64,000 nucleotides of DNA, taken from Helicobacter mehlei (lineage in GTDB: Bacteria > Campylobacterota > Campylobacteria > Campylobacterales > Helicobacteraceae). A program made the position numbers and the translations under genes. The DNA is taken from the NCBI RefSeq assembly GCF_003660265.1, contig NZ_QXQP01000003.1:1-64000 (forward strand). The letters are read 5' to 3'. Shown piece after piece: positions 48,998 to 58,303 of the stretch. The notes beneath the pieces are model-generated. The model was not told the DNA's origin and did no database searches. It saw only the letters and a program-made list of their open reading frames with translations. Every line of letters begins with the position of its first letter. The stretch's first letter is position 1.

Positions 48998-49765
48998 ATG
49001 TTGATTGATACCCATTGCCATTTGGATCACGCCCTCTATGAGTCTGATTTACAAGAGGTCTTAGAGAGTGCTAGGGAGGTGCATGTCAATGTGGCCATTA
49101 TCCCGGGGGCTGATCCACAGGATTTAAAACGCGCCATCGCCTTGAGCGAGAGGCATGCGGGACTTTATTTTGCGGTGGGTGTCCATCCATTAGATCAACA
49201 AAGTTTTGATTTGGGTGTTTTAAAAGAGCATATCCAGCACCCTAAATGTGTGGCGGTAGGTGAGTGTGGGCTGGATTACCACCGCCAAGAGAGCCAAGCA
49301 GATTCCATCAAGCAAGCCCAACAAGATATTTTTAGGGCACAAATTGGATTAGCCCTAGAGTATTCTAAGCCCTTGATCGTGCATATCCGCGAGGCGAGCC
49401 TAGATGCCTACCACATTTTAAAAAGTTACCCCAATCTTAGGGGGGTTTTGCATTGCTACAACGCCGATGAAGTGTTGCTGGATTTAAGTTCTTGTTTTTA
49501 TTTTGGCATTGGTGGCGTGGCGACTTTTAAAAATGCTAAAGATTTAGTGGGGGTTTTGCCTAAAATCCCCCTAGATCGCTTGTTGCTAGAAACCGATGCG
49601 CCCTACCTAACCCCCCATCCTTTTAGAGGACAACGCAACGAACCCAAGCATATTGCCCTAATTGCCCAAAAAATAGCCCATGTGCTGGATCTAGACCCTA
49701 ACACCCTAGCGCAAATCACCACCCGAAACGCCCAAAACCTCTTTGGTTGCTTAAGAGCGTCCTAA
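48998..49765 (+). CDS. tatD: TatD-family metal-dependent DNase
   Basis: A 255-residue amidohydrolase with IDTHCHLDH, VGECGLDYHR, VHIREAS and LLLETDAPYL, the full metal site. TatD enzymes are 3'-5' nucleases or tRNA-trimming enzymes. SD AAGGGAGA. It touches mltD with no gap. Function beyond nuclease unknown. Confidence 0.9.
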   Translation: MLIDTHCHLDHALYESDLQEVLESAREVHVNVAIIPGADPQDLKRAIALSERHAGLYFAVGVHPLDQQSFDLGVLKEHIQHPKCVAVGECGLDYHRQESQADSIKQAQQDIFRAQIGLALEYSKPLIVHIREASLDAYHILKSYPNLRGVLHCYNADEVLLDLSSCFYFGIGGVATFKNAKDLVGVLPKIPLDRLLLETDAPYLTPHPFRGQRNEPKHIALIAQKIAHVLDLDPNTLAQITTRNAQNLFGCLRAS

Positions 49766-50878
49766 ATGAAAAAATTAAACCTGATCAGCCTGTTCTTGGC
49801 ATTCTGTCTGGGCAACCCACTTAGTGCCCACTCTTTAGTTAATAATGTATTGAATTTAAAGCCCTTAAACGCCTTTGGGGTCGATGGGGAGTTTTTAGCG
49901 AGCGTGGATAATACCCAAACCTACCAAAATATCCAGCAAACTTTGAAGGGACTCATCAAACATTACGATGCCAATGGGGTTTTTATCCCCACGATTAAAA
50001 GCATGCTCATCCAAGCCAATATCCCCGTAGAGTTTTTGTTTTTGGCGATGGCTGAGTCGCATTTTGCTACAGATGCCAAGAGCGATAAAAAGGCGGTGGG
50101 GATTTGGCAATTCATTCCCGAAACCGCCAAAATGTTAGGCTTAAAGGTTAATCGTTATATCGATGAGAGACGTGATCCCATCAAAAGCACCCAAGCAGCT
50201 ATTAGTTACTTCCAAATGCTCTACAAGCAAACCGGGCAATGGTATTTGGTAGCGATGGCATATAATTGCGGTCCGGGTCGGGTGTTGCAAGCCATCAAAG
50301 AGGCTAGGAGCGATGATCTGAATATCTTACTTGACGAGGATAAAAAATTCTTGCCCAAAGAGACTCGCAACTATATCCGTTCCATTTTGAGCTTGGCGGT
50401 TGCCTTTAGCAATATCGATGCGTTGGAACACAAAGAATATCTGCTGAATCGCGGATCACGCGTGGCACTAGCCAGTTTGGAAATTCAAGGGGGGACTTTA
50501 TTAGCAAAGGTGGCCAAAGGAGCTAGACTCTCTTTGATTGAACTTAAATCTTACAACCACCAGTTTAAATATAATTTCCTCCCCATTGGGCAAAAAAGCA
50601 TGGTTTATATCCCCTATGAGAATTTGGCCTATTTTAGGCAACACTACACGCCCAGCAAAGACATTGCCAGCAATTTCATTAGCCACAAAGTCAAGCCCAG
50701 AGAAAGCCTCTATTCCATTGCCAAAAAATTCCATATCAGTATTGAGATGCTCAAAATGGCAAACAACTTAAAAGGCTCGTTTTTGAGCCGTAACCAACAC
50801 CTCATCATCCCGATCCTCAAAAAACAACCCTCTGAAAAAAGTGGTCGAAAAGTGGCGCAAAATGAATTTATCCAATAG
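49766..50878 (+). CDS. mltD: Membrane-bound lytic transglycosylase, MltD type
   Basis: A 370-residue periplasmic enzyme: signal peptide (LISLFLAFCLGNPLSA), an SLT/lysozyme-like domain with the catalytic Glu in MAESHF, GIWQFIPETA, and AYNCGPGRV, and a C-terminal LysM domain (KPRESLYSIAKKFHIS). It cleaves peptidoglycan glycan strands to 1,6-anhydro-MurNAc. Signal sequence lacks a clear lipobox Cys. Overlaps rlpA by 17 bases. Confidence 0.92.
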   Translation: MKKLNLISLFLAFCLGNPLSAHSLVNNVLNLKPLNAFGVDGEFLASVDNTQTYQNIQQTLKGLIKHYDANGVFIPTIKSMLIQANIPVEFLFLAMAESHFATDAKSDKKAVGIWQFIPETAKMLGLKVNRYIDERRDPIKSTQAAISYFQMLYKQTGQWYLVAMAYNCGPGRVLQAIKEARSDDLNILLDEDKKFLPKETRNYIRSILSLAVAFSNIDALEHKEYLLNRGSRVALASLEIQGGTLLAKVAKGARLSLIELKSYNHQFKYNFLPIGQKSMVYIPYENLAYFRQHYTPSKDIASNFISHKVKPRESLYSIAKKFHISIEMLKMANNLKGSFLSRNQHLIIPILKKQPSEKSGRKVAQNEFIQ

Positions 50879-51998
50879 GCTCTTAGGACTGGTGTGTGTG
50901 TTGTTTCTAGCCAGTTGCAAACAAACCCCCTCCACCCCCCGCACACCACCCCCCAGTGCCAAATCCCATGAAAGTCTATGGGCTTATAAAGATGCTAGAA
51001 ACTTCGGTGGGGCACGATCCAACGCCCCTTCTTACTCCCCTAACACGCCTGCTTACTCCAATGAGCCTTATAGCCCACCTGTTAGCCAAACCCCTAGCCG
51101 CTCCTACCAGCCCCAACCCAGTTTCCACACCACCCCCCCAAACACGCCTAGCACCCCTAGTGTCTCTAGCACCCCCAGCCCCAAACCTCCGCTCAGTTCT
51201 ACACCCCCCATCACTAAAACCTCCCCTAGCGCACCTCTCCCGCCCACAACCGCTAAAGTTACACCCCGATCGCTCACGGGGGGCATGATTGATTCAGAGG
51301 CGATGCAAAGAGCCACCATGCGCCCTTATAAGGTGGGTGGAAAGACCTACTACCCAACAAAAGTCGCTGTAGGGCAGACCTTTGATGGGTATGCTAGCTG
51401 GTATGGCCCCAATTTCCACGCTAGAAAAACGAGTAATGGCGAGACTTATAACATGTACGCCCACACCGCCGCCCATAAAACCCTACCCATGAATACCATT
51501 GTCAAGGTTACCAATAAGGATAACAACAAAAGCACCATTGTGCGGATCAATGATCGAGGTCCCTTTGTGCCTAACCGCATCATCGATCTCTCCAACATCG
51601 CCGCTAGGGATATTGAAATGGTGGGCAAGGGGGTTGCTCCTGTCAAACTGCAGGTGCTAGGGTTTGGGGGGGTGGTCTCCAAGCAATATGCTAAAACTCT
51701 AAACATCCCCCAAAACCACACCCTCCAAAAAGAATTTAAAGTCGGTCCCACCCAACAAAGCTACAGCGGTGGGGAATTTTCGTTGCAAATGGGGGCTTTT
51801 AGGAATAAAGAGGGGGCACTCAAGGCACAACGCAATTGGCAAGCCAAATTAAAAAAGGGGCATAAAATCCGCATGGTAGAAGGAATCAAAGACAACCAGC
51901 CCATCTACCGCGTTTTTATCAGCGGCTTTAAGAGCGAAGAAGAGGCAAATGACTATGCCAAACACATGTCCCAACCCACGATCTTGGTGCGTGAATAA
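50862..51998 (+). CDS. rlpA: Septal lytic transglycosylase-like lipoprotein RlpA
   Basis: About 378 residues. Lipoprotein signal with FLASC; then a long Pro/Ser/Thr-rich spacer (about 22-145), a double-psi beta-barrel (YASWYGPNFHA, the His of HKTLPMNT and Asp of NDRGPF) and a C-terminal SPOR domain (FSLQMGAFRNKEGALKAQ) that binds denuded septal glycan. The spacer is longer than usual and low-complexity. ATG at 50862 gives the correct lipoprotein signal. Confidence 0.92.
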   Translation: MNLSNRLLGLVCVLFLASCKQTPSTPRTPPPSAKSHESLWAYKDARNFGGARSNAPSYSPNTPAYSNEPYSPPVSQTPSRSYQPQPSFHTTPPNTPSTPSVSSTPSPKPPLSSTPPITKTSPSAPLPPTTAKVTPRSLTGGMIDSEAMQRATMRPYKVGGKTYYPTKVAVGQTFDGYASWYGPNFHARKTSNGETYNMYAHTAAHKTLPMNTIVKVTNKDNNKSTIVRINDRGPFVPNRIIDLSNIAARDIEMVGKGVAPVKLQVLGFGGVVSKQYAKTLNIPQNHTLQKEFKVGPTQQSYSGGEFSLQMGAFRNKEGALKAQRNWQAKLKKGHKIRMVEGIKDNQPIYRVFISGFKSEEEANDYAKHMSQPTILVRE

Positions 51999-52001
51999 TT
52001 T

Positions 52002-52580
52002 GTGGGACGGCTCAACTCAATTTGGATTTTTTTTATTTCTTTAAGCGTGGTGATGGTGGGCTTGATTTTGCTTTTTTTAAAACCCCAGCCTAGTCTCTCA
52101 ACCAAAGGGGGCGAGTTTGCTAAAATTGAGGTGCAAAAATTCCACGCTTTCCAAACAAGCACCGCCAGCACCGATTTTAAGATTGAAGGGAGCAGAGCAT
52201 TGCAATATAGCGATCACGAGGTGCTCTATGATTTTACACTCAGCAAGTTTGACCCCCAAACCCACACCCAAGAGCACGCTAAAGGAGAAGTGGTGGTGCG
52301 TAAAAAGGATCTTTACACCTTCCCTAAGGGCGTTCTTTACACAACCAGCAATAACGAAAGTTTTTGGAGTCAAAAAGGCACTTATGATCACAGCAAACAG
52401 ACTTTTGATGGGCACGGGTATTTTTACTTGAGTGCGCCAGAGGGAGATGTGAAGGGCGATGACATCACCTACAACCATGTGGCCAAAATCTTGCGGGCTA
52501 AACACATCCACGCGGTTATCAACCTAGAAAATACCCAACAATCCTCAAGAAAATCACCCACAGGGGATTTGCCATTTTAA
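52002..52580 (+). CDS. lptC: LPS export protein LptC
   Basis: A 192-residue bitopic protein: N-terminal membrane span (SIWIFFISLSVVMVGLILLF) and a periplasmic beta-jellyroll (FEGSRAL-like region, DHSKQTFDGHGYF). It bridges LptBFG to LptA in lipopolysaccharide export. Starts with GTG. Precedes lptA; the two families are typically adjacent. Confidence 0.8.
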   Translation: MGRLNSIWIFFISLSVVMVGLILLFLKPQPSLSTKGGEFAKIEVQKFHAFQTSTASTDFKIEGSRALQYSDHEVLYDFTLSKFDPQTHTQEHAKGEVVVRKKDLYTFPKGVLYTTSNNESFWSQKGTYDHSKQTFDGHGYFYLSAPEGDVKGDDITYNHVAKILRAKHIHAVINLENTQQSSRKSPTGDLPF

Positions 52581-52591
52581 GATTATTCTAT

Positions 52592-53122
52592 TTGCTGGTG
52601 TTAGTGGGGCTCTTAGGTGCTGTGCCCCTCAAGGAGACTTTGGAGATCACTGCTGATAAATTTTTAGCCAATGAAAAGAAAAGAACCACCATCATTGAAG
52701 GGCATGTTTTCATCAAAAAAGGGCAGGACACCCTCACGGCTGATAAGGTTGTGATCTACACCAACCAAAAACGCAAACCCATTAAATACGAGGCGATCGG
52801 GTCGGTCAAATTCCACATTGTAACCCAAGATGGCCGCCATGTGGAGGGGCACTCCGATCGCTTGATCTATGATGCAATCAAGCGTGAATACCGCCTCTTG
52901 CAAAATGCGGTGGTCAATGAAGTGGGCAAGATCAACTCCATTAAGGGCGAAGAGATCATCTTAAATAATGTGAGCGGGTATGCAGATGTGGTGGGGGGCA
53001 AAGACAAGCCGGCTAAATTTATCTTTGATATGGAGGACATCCAAAAAGCCAACGAGCAAGAAAAGGCCAAAAAAGCCAAACAAAAAGCCCAGCACTCCAA
53101 GGAATCCCATGCCCCCCATTAA
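52592..53122 (+). CDS. lptA: LPS transport protein LptA (OstA domain)
   Basis: A 176-residue or longer periplasmic protein carrying LPS across the envelope. OstA-domain motifs: LEITADKFLANEKKRTTIIEG, DTLTADKVVIYT, DRLIYDAIKREYRLL. The annotated TTG gives a short signal sequence. The open frame runs upstream to ATT at 52574 with AGGGG seven bases before it, which would give a normal signal peptide (ILRLFYLLVLVGLLGAVP). No ATG is available. The Lys-rich tail overlaps engB by 14 bases. Confidence 0.8.
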   Translation: MLVLVGLLGAVPLKETLEITADKFLANEKKRTTIIEGHVFIKKGQDTLTADKVVIYTNQKRKPIKYEAIGSVKFHIVTQDGRHVEGHSDRLIYDAIKREYRLLQNAVVNEVGKINSIKGEEIILNNVSGYADVVGGKDKPAKFIFDMEDIQKANEQEKAKKAKQKAQHSKESHAPH

Positions 53123-53744
53123 AGTCCTGCAGAGTCAATTTTTATGTGCGGCCAGTAAGCTAGAGCATTGTCCGCCGATGCACCTACCCGAAGTGGTGTT
53201 TCTGGGGCGTAGCAATGTGGGTAAAAGCACCCTAATTAACAAGGTGTTGCAACAAAAAATTGCCAAGAGCTCGGCCACCCCGGGTAAAACCCAAACAGCT
53301 AATTTTTTTGACACTAGATGGCAATTAACACACCAAGTCTTAAAATTTCATTGTATCGACTTACCCGGTTTTGGGTATGCCAAAGTTTCTAAGAGTTTGC
53401 AACAAGAATGGGGGGTTTTTTTATGCAATTTGTTAAAAACACGTAGTAGCATTAAGCTTTTCTTGCACCTTGTGGATGCACGGCACCCCAACCTTGCCCT
53501 CGATCAAGAGGTCGCGTGTTTTTTAGATCAGTTAATTGCCCCCACCCAACAAGTGCGCCGGATTTACACCAAATTTGATAAACTCAATGCCAACCAACAA
53601 CACGCCCTTTGGCACAAAACCCCCAACTGCCTAGCCACTTGCTTAAAAACAACTGACATTTCTGCTAAATTTGGCTCTTTAGATGCGATCCAAATGGCGA
53701 TCATCGAGGGACTTTTTGGGATCAAAACTGATGAAAATACTTAA
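53109..53744 (+). CDS. engB: Ribosome biogenesis GTPase EngB (YsxC/YihA)
   Basis: About 211 residues. G1 LGRSNVGKSTL, G2 ATPGKTQ, G3 DLPGFGYA and G4 YTKFDKL are in order. It helps assemble the large ribosomal subunit. The ATG at 53109 has AAGGAA upstream; the longer possible start at 52980 is inside lptA. Overlaps lptA and the next gene. Confidence 0.95.
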   Translation: MPPIKVLQSQFLCAASKLEHCPPMHLPEVVFLGRSNVGKSTLINKVLQQKIAKSSATPGKTQTANFFDTRWQLTHQVLKFHCIDLPGFGYAKVSKSLQQEWGVFLCNLLKTRSSIKLFLHLVDARHPNLALDQEVACFLDQLIAPTQQVRRIYTKFDKLNANQQHALWHKTPNCLATCLKTTDISAKFGSLDAIQMAIIEGLFGIKTDENT

Positions 53745-54189
53745 ATTCAAGCACTATACCCGCTGGATCGCCTATGGGCTGGGCTTTTACTTGTATAGCA
53801 ATTTAAAAGACCTTTATTTGTTTTTACCCCCCATGATTGGGTTTTTATTTGCCTTTTACCGCATGCTCAGTGCCCAAGAGGACCAACAAAACGGGTGGAT
53901 GCTCTACATCTTTTTTTGTCTGCTCTGCATTGAAGCCATCCACCTAGAACCCTTGGGGGTTTTGATTTTGCTCTTCATCCTGTACGATAAGATCGTGGTG
54001 CATTGGCTTTTGAACATGTTTGCAGACAACCCACTAGGTGATGCCCTCCATATTTTTGCAATCTATGCGATTTACTTTGTGATTCTGTCTTTCTTGAATC
54101 AAAATAGTGTCGAAATGCTCCGCTATCTAGTGGGTTATAGCCTTTTTGAGTTTGTGCTCTGGAGGGTTTATGTTAAGTCTCAGGTATAA
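53731..54189 (+). CDS. Small membrane protein conserved before mrdA
   Basis: About 152 residues with four or five hydrophobic segments (LFLPPMIGFLFAFY, MLYIFFCLLCIEAI, LGVLILLFILYD, IFAIYAIYFVILSF). No catalytic motif. It lies between engB and mrdA with overlaps on both sides, as the H. pylori equivalent (HP1566) does. A role next to PBP2 in envelope growth is inference. Confidence 0.7.
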   Translation: MKILKFKHYTRWIAYGLGFYLYSNLKDLYLFLPPMIGFLFAFYRMLSAQEDQQNGWMLYIFFCLLCIEAIHLEPLGVLILLFILYDKIVVHWLLNMFADNPLGDALHIFAIYAIYFVILSFLNQNSVEMLRYLVGYSLFEFVLWRVYVKSQV

Positions 54190-55942
54190 ATTCGTCTTAG
54201 GGTTTTTATTCCTAGTTTGGGCATTGTTATTGCTCAAAATCTTTATTTTGACAATCAAGACCAACGACTACTTTGAGCGACTCGCTTTGCGCAACATGAC
54301 CAAAAAAGAAATCTTAGTGCCCACCCGGGGACTGATCATGGATCGCAACCACGAATTGCTCGCTATTAACCAACTAGGTTTTAGCATCGCCCTCCCCCCC
54401 TCTTTAAAAAAAGCCCAACTGCAAGCCCAGCTTGCGTATTTAAAACACTACTTCCCCGATTTAAACCCCACCGACGCGCTCGAGGATTACCAAAAACAAA
54501 ATTCCCGCTACAACCACAATGCCATTATTATCTTGGACTTTATCCCCTATGACCAAATGCAACCCCTCTATGCCAAGCTCACCCAAAACCCACATATCAT
54601 TATCAATGCGGCAAACAAGCGCTACTACCCCAATAACGCCCTAGCCGCACATGTGATCGGGTATTTGAGTGCGGCTAACACCCAAGACCTCAAAGAAAAC
54701 CCCAAGAGTCAATACACCCACACCATCGGCAAGACCGGGTTAGAAAAAGAATATAACGACTTTTTGCAAGGTGAGATGGGTTATAAGCTAGTCAGCGTGA
54801 ATGCGCTCAATCAAGAATTGGAAGTGTTGGAGAAAAAGGAGCCTCAAACCAATAATGATCTCATTTTAAGCCTCGATAAACGCTTGCAACACAAGGCAGA
54901 CACGCTGTTTATCGACAAACGGGGCGCAATTATTGTCATGGATGTGCATACTGGGGAGATTTTAGTGGCTGGGAGTTATCCGGAGTATAACTTGAACGAA
55001 TTTATTGGGGGTATTAGTGTGGCTAATTGGAAAAATCTGCAAGATGATATCTACAACCCCTTGTTAAACCGCCTCATCAATGGGCTTTACCCGCCCGGCT
55101 CGGTGGTGAAAATGGGTTCAGCCTTGAGTTTCTTAGAATACCTACCCATCACGGAAAAAACAAGTGTTTTTGCACCCGGTTATATTGAAGTGGGGAAACG
55201 CAAGTTTAGGGATTGGAAAGCAGGGGGGCATGGCGAAACCAATCTTTATAAGGCGATCAAAGAATCTGTCGATGTCTATTTTTATAAATTTTCTTTAGAT
55301 ATATCCATTGACAACCTCACCAAAACCTTCAGGAAACTAGGCTTTGGGAAAAAAACCGGGGTGGATTTGCCCAATGAGTTTGTGGGAATCTTGCCCGATC
55401 CGAGTTGGAAGATGAAACGCTTTGGGGCGATGTGGAATGTGGGGGATACGCTGATCACCTCCATTGGTCAGGGCTCTTTTCTAGCCACGCCCATGCAGGT
55501 GGCTAACTACACTGCACTAATTGCCTCGGGCAAACTCCCCATCCCTCATTTTTCCCTTAAAGAACATCCCAAGCCCCAGGATGTTTTAGATGGGTTACAA
55601 AAATCCAAACTCCCCTTCTTGCGTGAGGGGATGTATGGGGCTTGTAGCACCCCCGGGGGCACAGCCTATAAAAGCACGCGTGGGACGAAGGTGGCTTTAG
55701 CATGCAAAACGGGTACTGCCCAAGTGGTGGGGATCGATCAAAATACCCAAGTGCGCATCAAAGAGAGTCAAATGGAATATTTCCACCGCTCACATGCGTG
55801 GATCACCGCCTTTTTGCCCTACAAAAACCCCCAATATGCCATCACCATTTTAGTCGAACATGGCGAGGGGGGGAGCAAAAACGGCCCCATTCTTAAAGAG
55901 ATGGCAAACGCGCTTTTAGAGTTGGGCTATATTAAACCCTAA
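54170..55942 (+). CDS. mrdA: Penicillin-binding protein 2
   Basis: About 590 residues. One membrane span (FVLGFLFLVWALLLLKIFI), the PBP dimerisation domain (about 40-220) and the transpeptidase with SVVK (GLYPPGSVVKMG), SVD (ESVDVYFY) and KTGTAQ. It crosslinks peptidoglycan during cell elongation and keeps the helical/rod shape. ATG at 54170 has GGAGGG four bases upstream; the start overlaps the previous gene by 20 bases. Confidence 0.95.
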   Translation: MLSLRYKFVLGFLFLVWALLLLKIFILTIKTNDYFERLALRNMTKKEILVPTRGLIMDRNHELLAINQLGFSIALPPSLKKAQLQAQLAYLKHYFPDLNPTDALEDYQKQNSRYNHNAIIILDFIPYDQMQPLYAKLTQNPHIIINAANKRYYPNNALAAHVIGYLSAANTQDLKENPKSQYTHTIGKTGLEKEYNDFLQGEMGYKLVSVNALNQELEVLEKKEPQTNNDLILSLDKRLQHKADTLFIDKRGAIIVMDVHTGEILVAGSYPEYNLNEFIGGISVANWKNLQDDIYNPLLNRLINGLYPPGSVVKMGSALSFLEYLPITEKTSVFAPGYIEVGKRKFRDWKAGGHGETNLYKAIKESVDVYFYKFSLDISIDNLTKTFRKLGFGKKTGVDLPNEFVGILPDPSWKMKRFGAMWNVGDTLITSIGQGSFLATPMQVANYTALIASGKLPIPHFSLKEHPKPQDVLDGLQKSKLPFLREGMYGACSTPGGTAYKSTRGTKVALACKTGTAQVVGIDQNTQVRIKESQMEYFHRSHAWITAFLPYKNPQYAITILVEHGEGGSKNGPILKEMANALLELGYIKP

Positions 55943-56004
55943 CTTAAGGATTTTGAGTAAAGAATTATGCTAGGGTTAAGCCACTAAAAGGAAGGACTTT
56001 AAAA

Positions 56005-57336
56005 ATGAATTACCACCAACTGCTCAAACAAGTGAGTATCTTAGATAATCGGGGGGGAACTCTACCTCTATAATTGGTTCAATGACATCGGTGTTTCCAT
56101 TGAGCCAAGATACATTGCAGAGCTAACCAAGCACCAAATCGCCTTTACTGAAGACTTCCCCGCTCAGCACCTCGAATTTTTAAGCCAAAGTGCTTTTCTA
56201 GTTGATGAAGCCTTTTTAAAAGGGTTTTACAAACAAGAATTTGGCAAGCAGATTCAAAAAGAACAAAATGAGTTGCATTTAATCTTGCTCCCAGCTGGGG
56301 ATGCGTGCAATTTCCGCTGTGTCTATTGCTATGAAAACCACGAGGACACCGCTCGATTTAAACAGCTCCACAGCGATAAAATCTTTGAGCTCATCGCGCA
56401 TAACCAAGACAAGCGCATCCGCATCGAATATTTCGGGGGTGAGCCCCTTTTAAACCTCAAATGGATTTTAGCCTTTCAAGAGAGAATTGCCCATATCAAA
56501 CACACTGCTTCTATGACCACCAATGGCTATCTTTTGAGTCAAGAGAACATGCAAGCGTTGGTGCAACGCAATGTCAAAGCCTTTCAGATCACCATAGACG
56601 GGCTTAAAGAACAGCATGACAAAATGCGCCCCAAATGTGGCGGGGGCGGGAGTTATGATCAGATCATGGGCAATATCAAGGCGATCAGCGCGCTTAAAGA
56701 GCACTTTTACATCATGTTGAGGTGTAACTTCAACCAACACAGCTCTAGTCCCGAACAAAGAGCGCAATTCTTTAAAAATCTTGACTTTATCAATGGGGAT
56801 CACCGCTTTGCCCTACTCTTTAGACCCATTGGGCTTTATTCTGAGGGCAATAACACCATCACGCCCGAGCGCAAGCAAGCTTGTCATAGCGGTGCGCCGA
56901 TATGCAGGGCACTTGGGAGAGGGAGGCGCAAGAACAGGGCTTTTTACTAGGCGATTTAGGCATGCTTACCCAAATTGCCGGATCGGTGTGTTATGCCTCC
57001 AAGTCCTCGAATTTAACGATCAATCCTAAATTAGAGGTGCTTAAATGCACCATCGCGCTCAACCAAGAGCATAATAAATTTGGTAATTTGCAAGAGGGGC
57101 TAAAACTAGAGGCGCATAAGCTCGAGGCGTGGGAGGAGCACATCCAATTTGACCCCGCTTGTAAGGATTGTTTCTTTTTCTTCCAATGTATGGGGCGCGC
57201 CTGTGTGCTCAAAAACTACCTCAGCAAATCCAAGAAATGCCCCATTGTCCCCAAAAATGCGCCCTTTTTAGTGGAAAAAATCCGCAAACAAAAGGAAATT
57301 TTAAGAAAGGCAGTGAGCGATGGAAAAAACATTTGA
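56005..57336 (+). pseudogene. Radical SAM/SPASM peptide-modifying enzyme, frameshifted twice
   Basis: Conceptual product about 445 residues. It starts at the ATG at 56005, with AAGGAAGG upstream. A G7 run at 56051-56057 shifts the frame; one G fewer restores it (after LDNR, GELYLYNWFND). The radical SAM cluster CNFRCVYC (near 100) and FGGEPLL follow. A second break near 56893-56901 needs one extra base to reach DMQGTWEREAQEQGF. The C-terminal part has SPASM-type cysteines (CTIALN, PACKDC, QCMGRACV, KKCP) for auxiliary Fe-S clusters. Such enzymes modify peptides or act as maturases. The gene overlaps the next one by 17 bases. Both breaks could be decay, or the first phase-variable. Confidence 0.75.
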
Positions 57337-57964
57337 GTTTAAAGCCAGCGACTTAGAAGTGAAGTTTGGCTTAAAGATGGAAATTGAAGTCTTGCCCACC
57401 GATAAAAAAGACGCGTTCGTGGTGTTTGAAAGCGATACTAGCGATTCGGATCTCTTGATCGAGCACAACGATCACAGCCTTTACATCACCACCCCAGAGG
57501 ATGAGGAATTAGTCGAAGAGATTAGGGGAATCCGTAGCATTGGGGATGCCTTTGCCCTCTTAGTAAAAAAGGGCTTGCAAGGGGATTGCAAGGTTTTCCG
57601 GAGGGCTAAAATTTATCTGCCTGTTAATCACATCGCCCTTTACTTGTCTGCCAACAACGCTAAGGTGGCGGTGAATGCGCCCATAGAACGATTAGAGTTA
57701 AAGCTCAATAATGGCAGTGTCAGCGTGAAAAGCGCGATCAAAAATTTCAAGGCTAAGGTCAATTCGGGCGACTTATTCTTATATGAGCCCCTAGACACCT
57801 GCTACACCAAGGCAAATAACGGCACGATTGAACTACAAGCGGGCGTGCGCGCCTTAGAGATTAAAATCAATAATGGGAATATCCAACTAGGGCGCTCCCA
57901 ACAAAACATAGAAACCTGCCAAATCAAGGCAAATAACGCCCAAATAGACGTGCAAGCGCTTTAA
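57320..57964 (+). CDS. Adhesin-like beta-repeat protein (DUF4097 type)
   Basis: A 214-residue protein with no signal peptide. From about 105 on it is a run of short strands at a period near 20 residues, each turn marked by Asn-Asn or Asn-Ser-Gly (SANNAKVAVN, LNNGSVSVK, VNSGDLFLY, ANNGTIELQ, INNGNIQLG, ANNAQIDVQ), as in DUF4097 beta-helix proteins. Three Cys are present. The N-terminal 100 residues are acidic. It overlaps the radical SAM gene, so it could be its substrate or partner; this is inference. Function unknown. Confidence 0.65.
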   Translation: MEKTFEFKASDLEVKFGLKMEIEVLPTDKKDAFVVFESDTSDSDLLIEHNDHSLYITTPEDEELVEEIRGIRSIGDAFALLVKKGLQGDCKVFRRAKIYLPVNHIALYLSANNAKVAVNAPIERLELKLNNGSVSVKSAIKNFKAKVNSGDLFLYEPLDTCYTKANNGTIELQAGVRALEIKINNGNIQLGRSQQNIETCQIKANNAQIDVQAL

Positions 57965-58303
57965 AACAAGCGGTTTTGTGAATGTTGTGGATTAGTTTAA
58001 TCTTAAAGAAAGGAGAGAATATGCCTAAGCATTGCAAGCCTTTGGTCCGAGTGTAGCAGTGGCGATATTCTTTGTTCGTGCAACATACCTGAAGTCAACT
58101 GGTCCAAAAGGCGAGTTGGTGAGTCGCATATAATCTCCTTTGACACAAATAGAGAAAACCTAGAGACAAAATGTTGGTAGAATCACGCCAACACATTAAA
58201 CCTTGTTTGTGTGAAATATGCTAGAATTTCCAAGGAATGTTGGGTGATATAGACGTGGTTATTAAGAGAATTGTCAATAACAAGCGTTTTTTAGGAGTCT
58301 TTT
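57965..58303 (+). other. Gap holding a broken small Cys-rich frame and the chemoreceptor promoter
   Basis: An AAAGGAGAG SD and ATG at 58021 open only 11 codons before TAG. One frame over, 58022-58180 is open for 52 codons with a Cys-rich start (SECSSGDILCSCNIPEVN) but no start codon; a single base loss would join it to the ATG. It may be a decayed short gene. An extended -10 (TGCTAGAAT, 58219-58227) precedes the chemoreceptor. Nothing else is recognised. Confidence 0.35.
58222..58227 (+). promoter_or_regulatory. Extended -10 box before the chemoreceptor gene
   Basis: TAGAAT preceded by TGC, the extended -10 form, about 80 bases before the chemoreceptor start. Confidence 0.4.

Noticed and set aside
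52980-53108. 43-residue N-terminal extension of EngB
   Set aside because: The extension lies in lptA in another frame and has no SD; the ATG at 53109 has one and matches homologue length.
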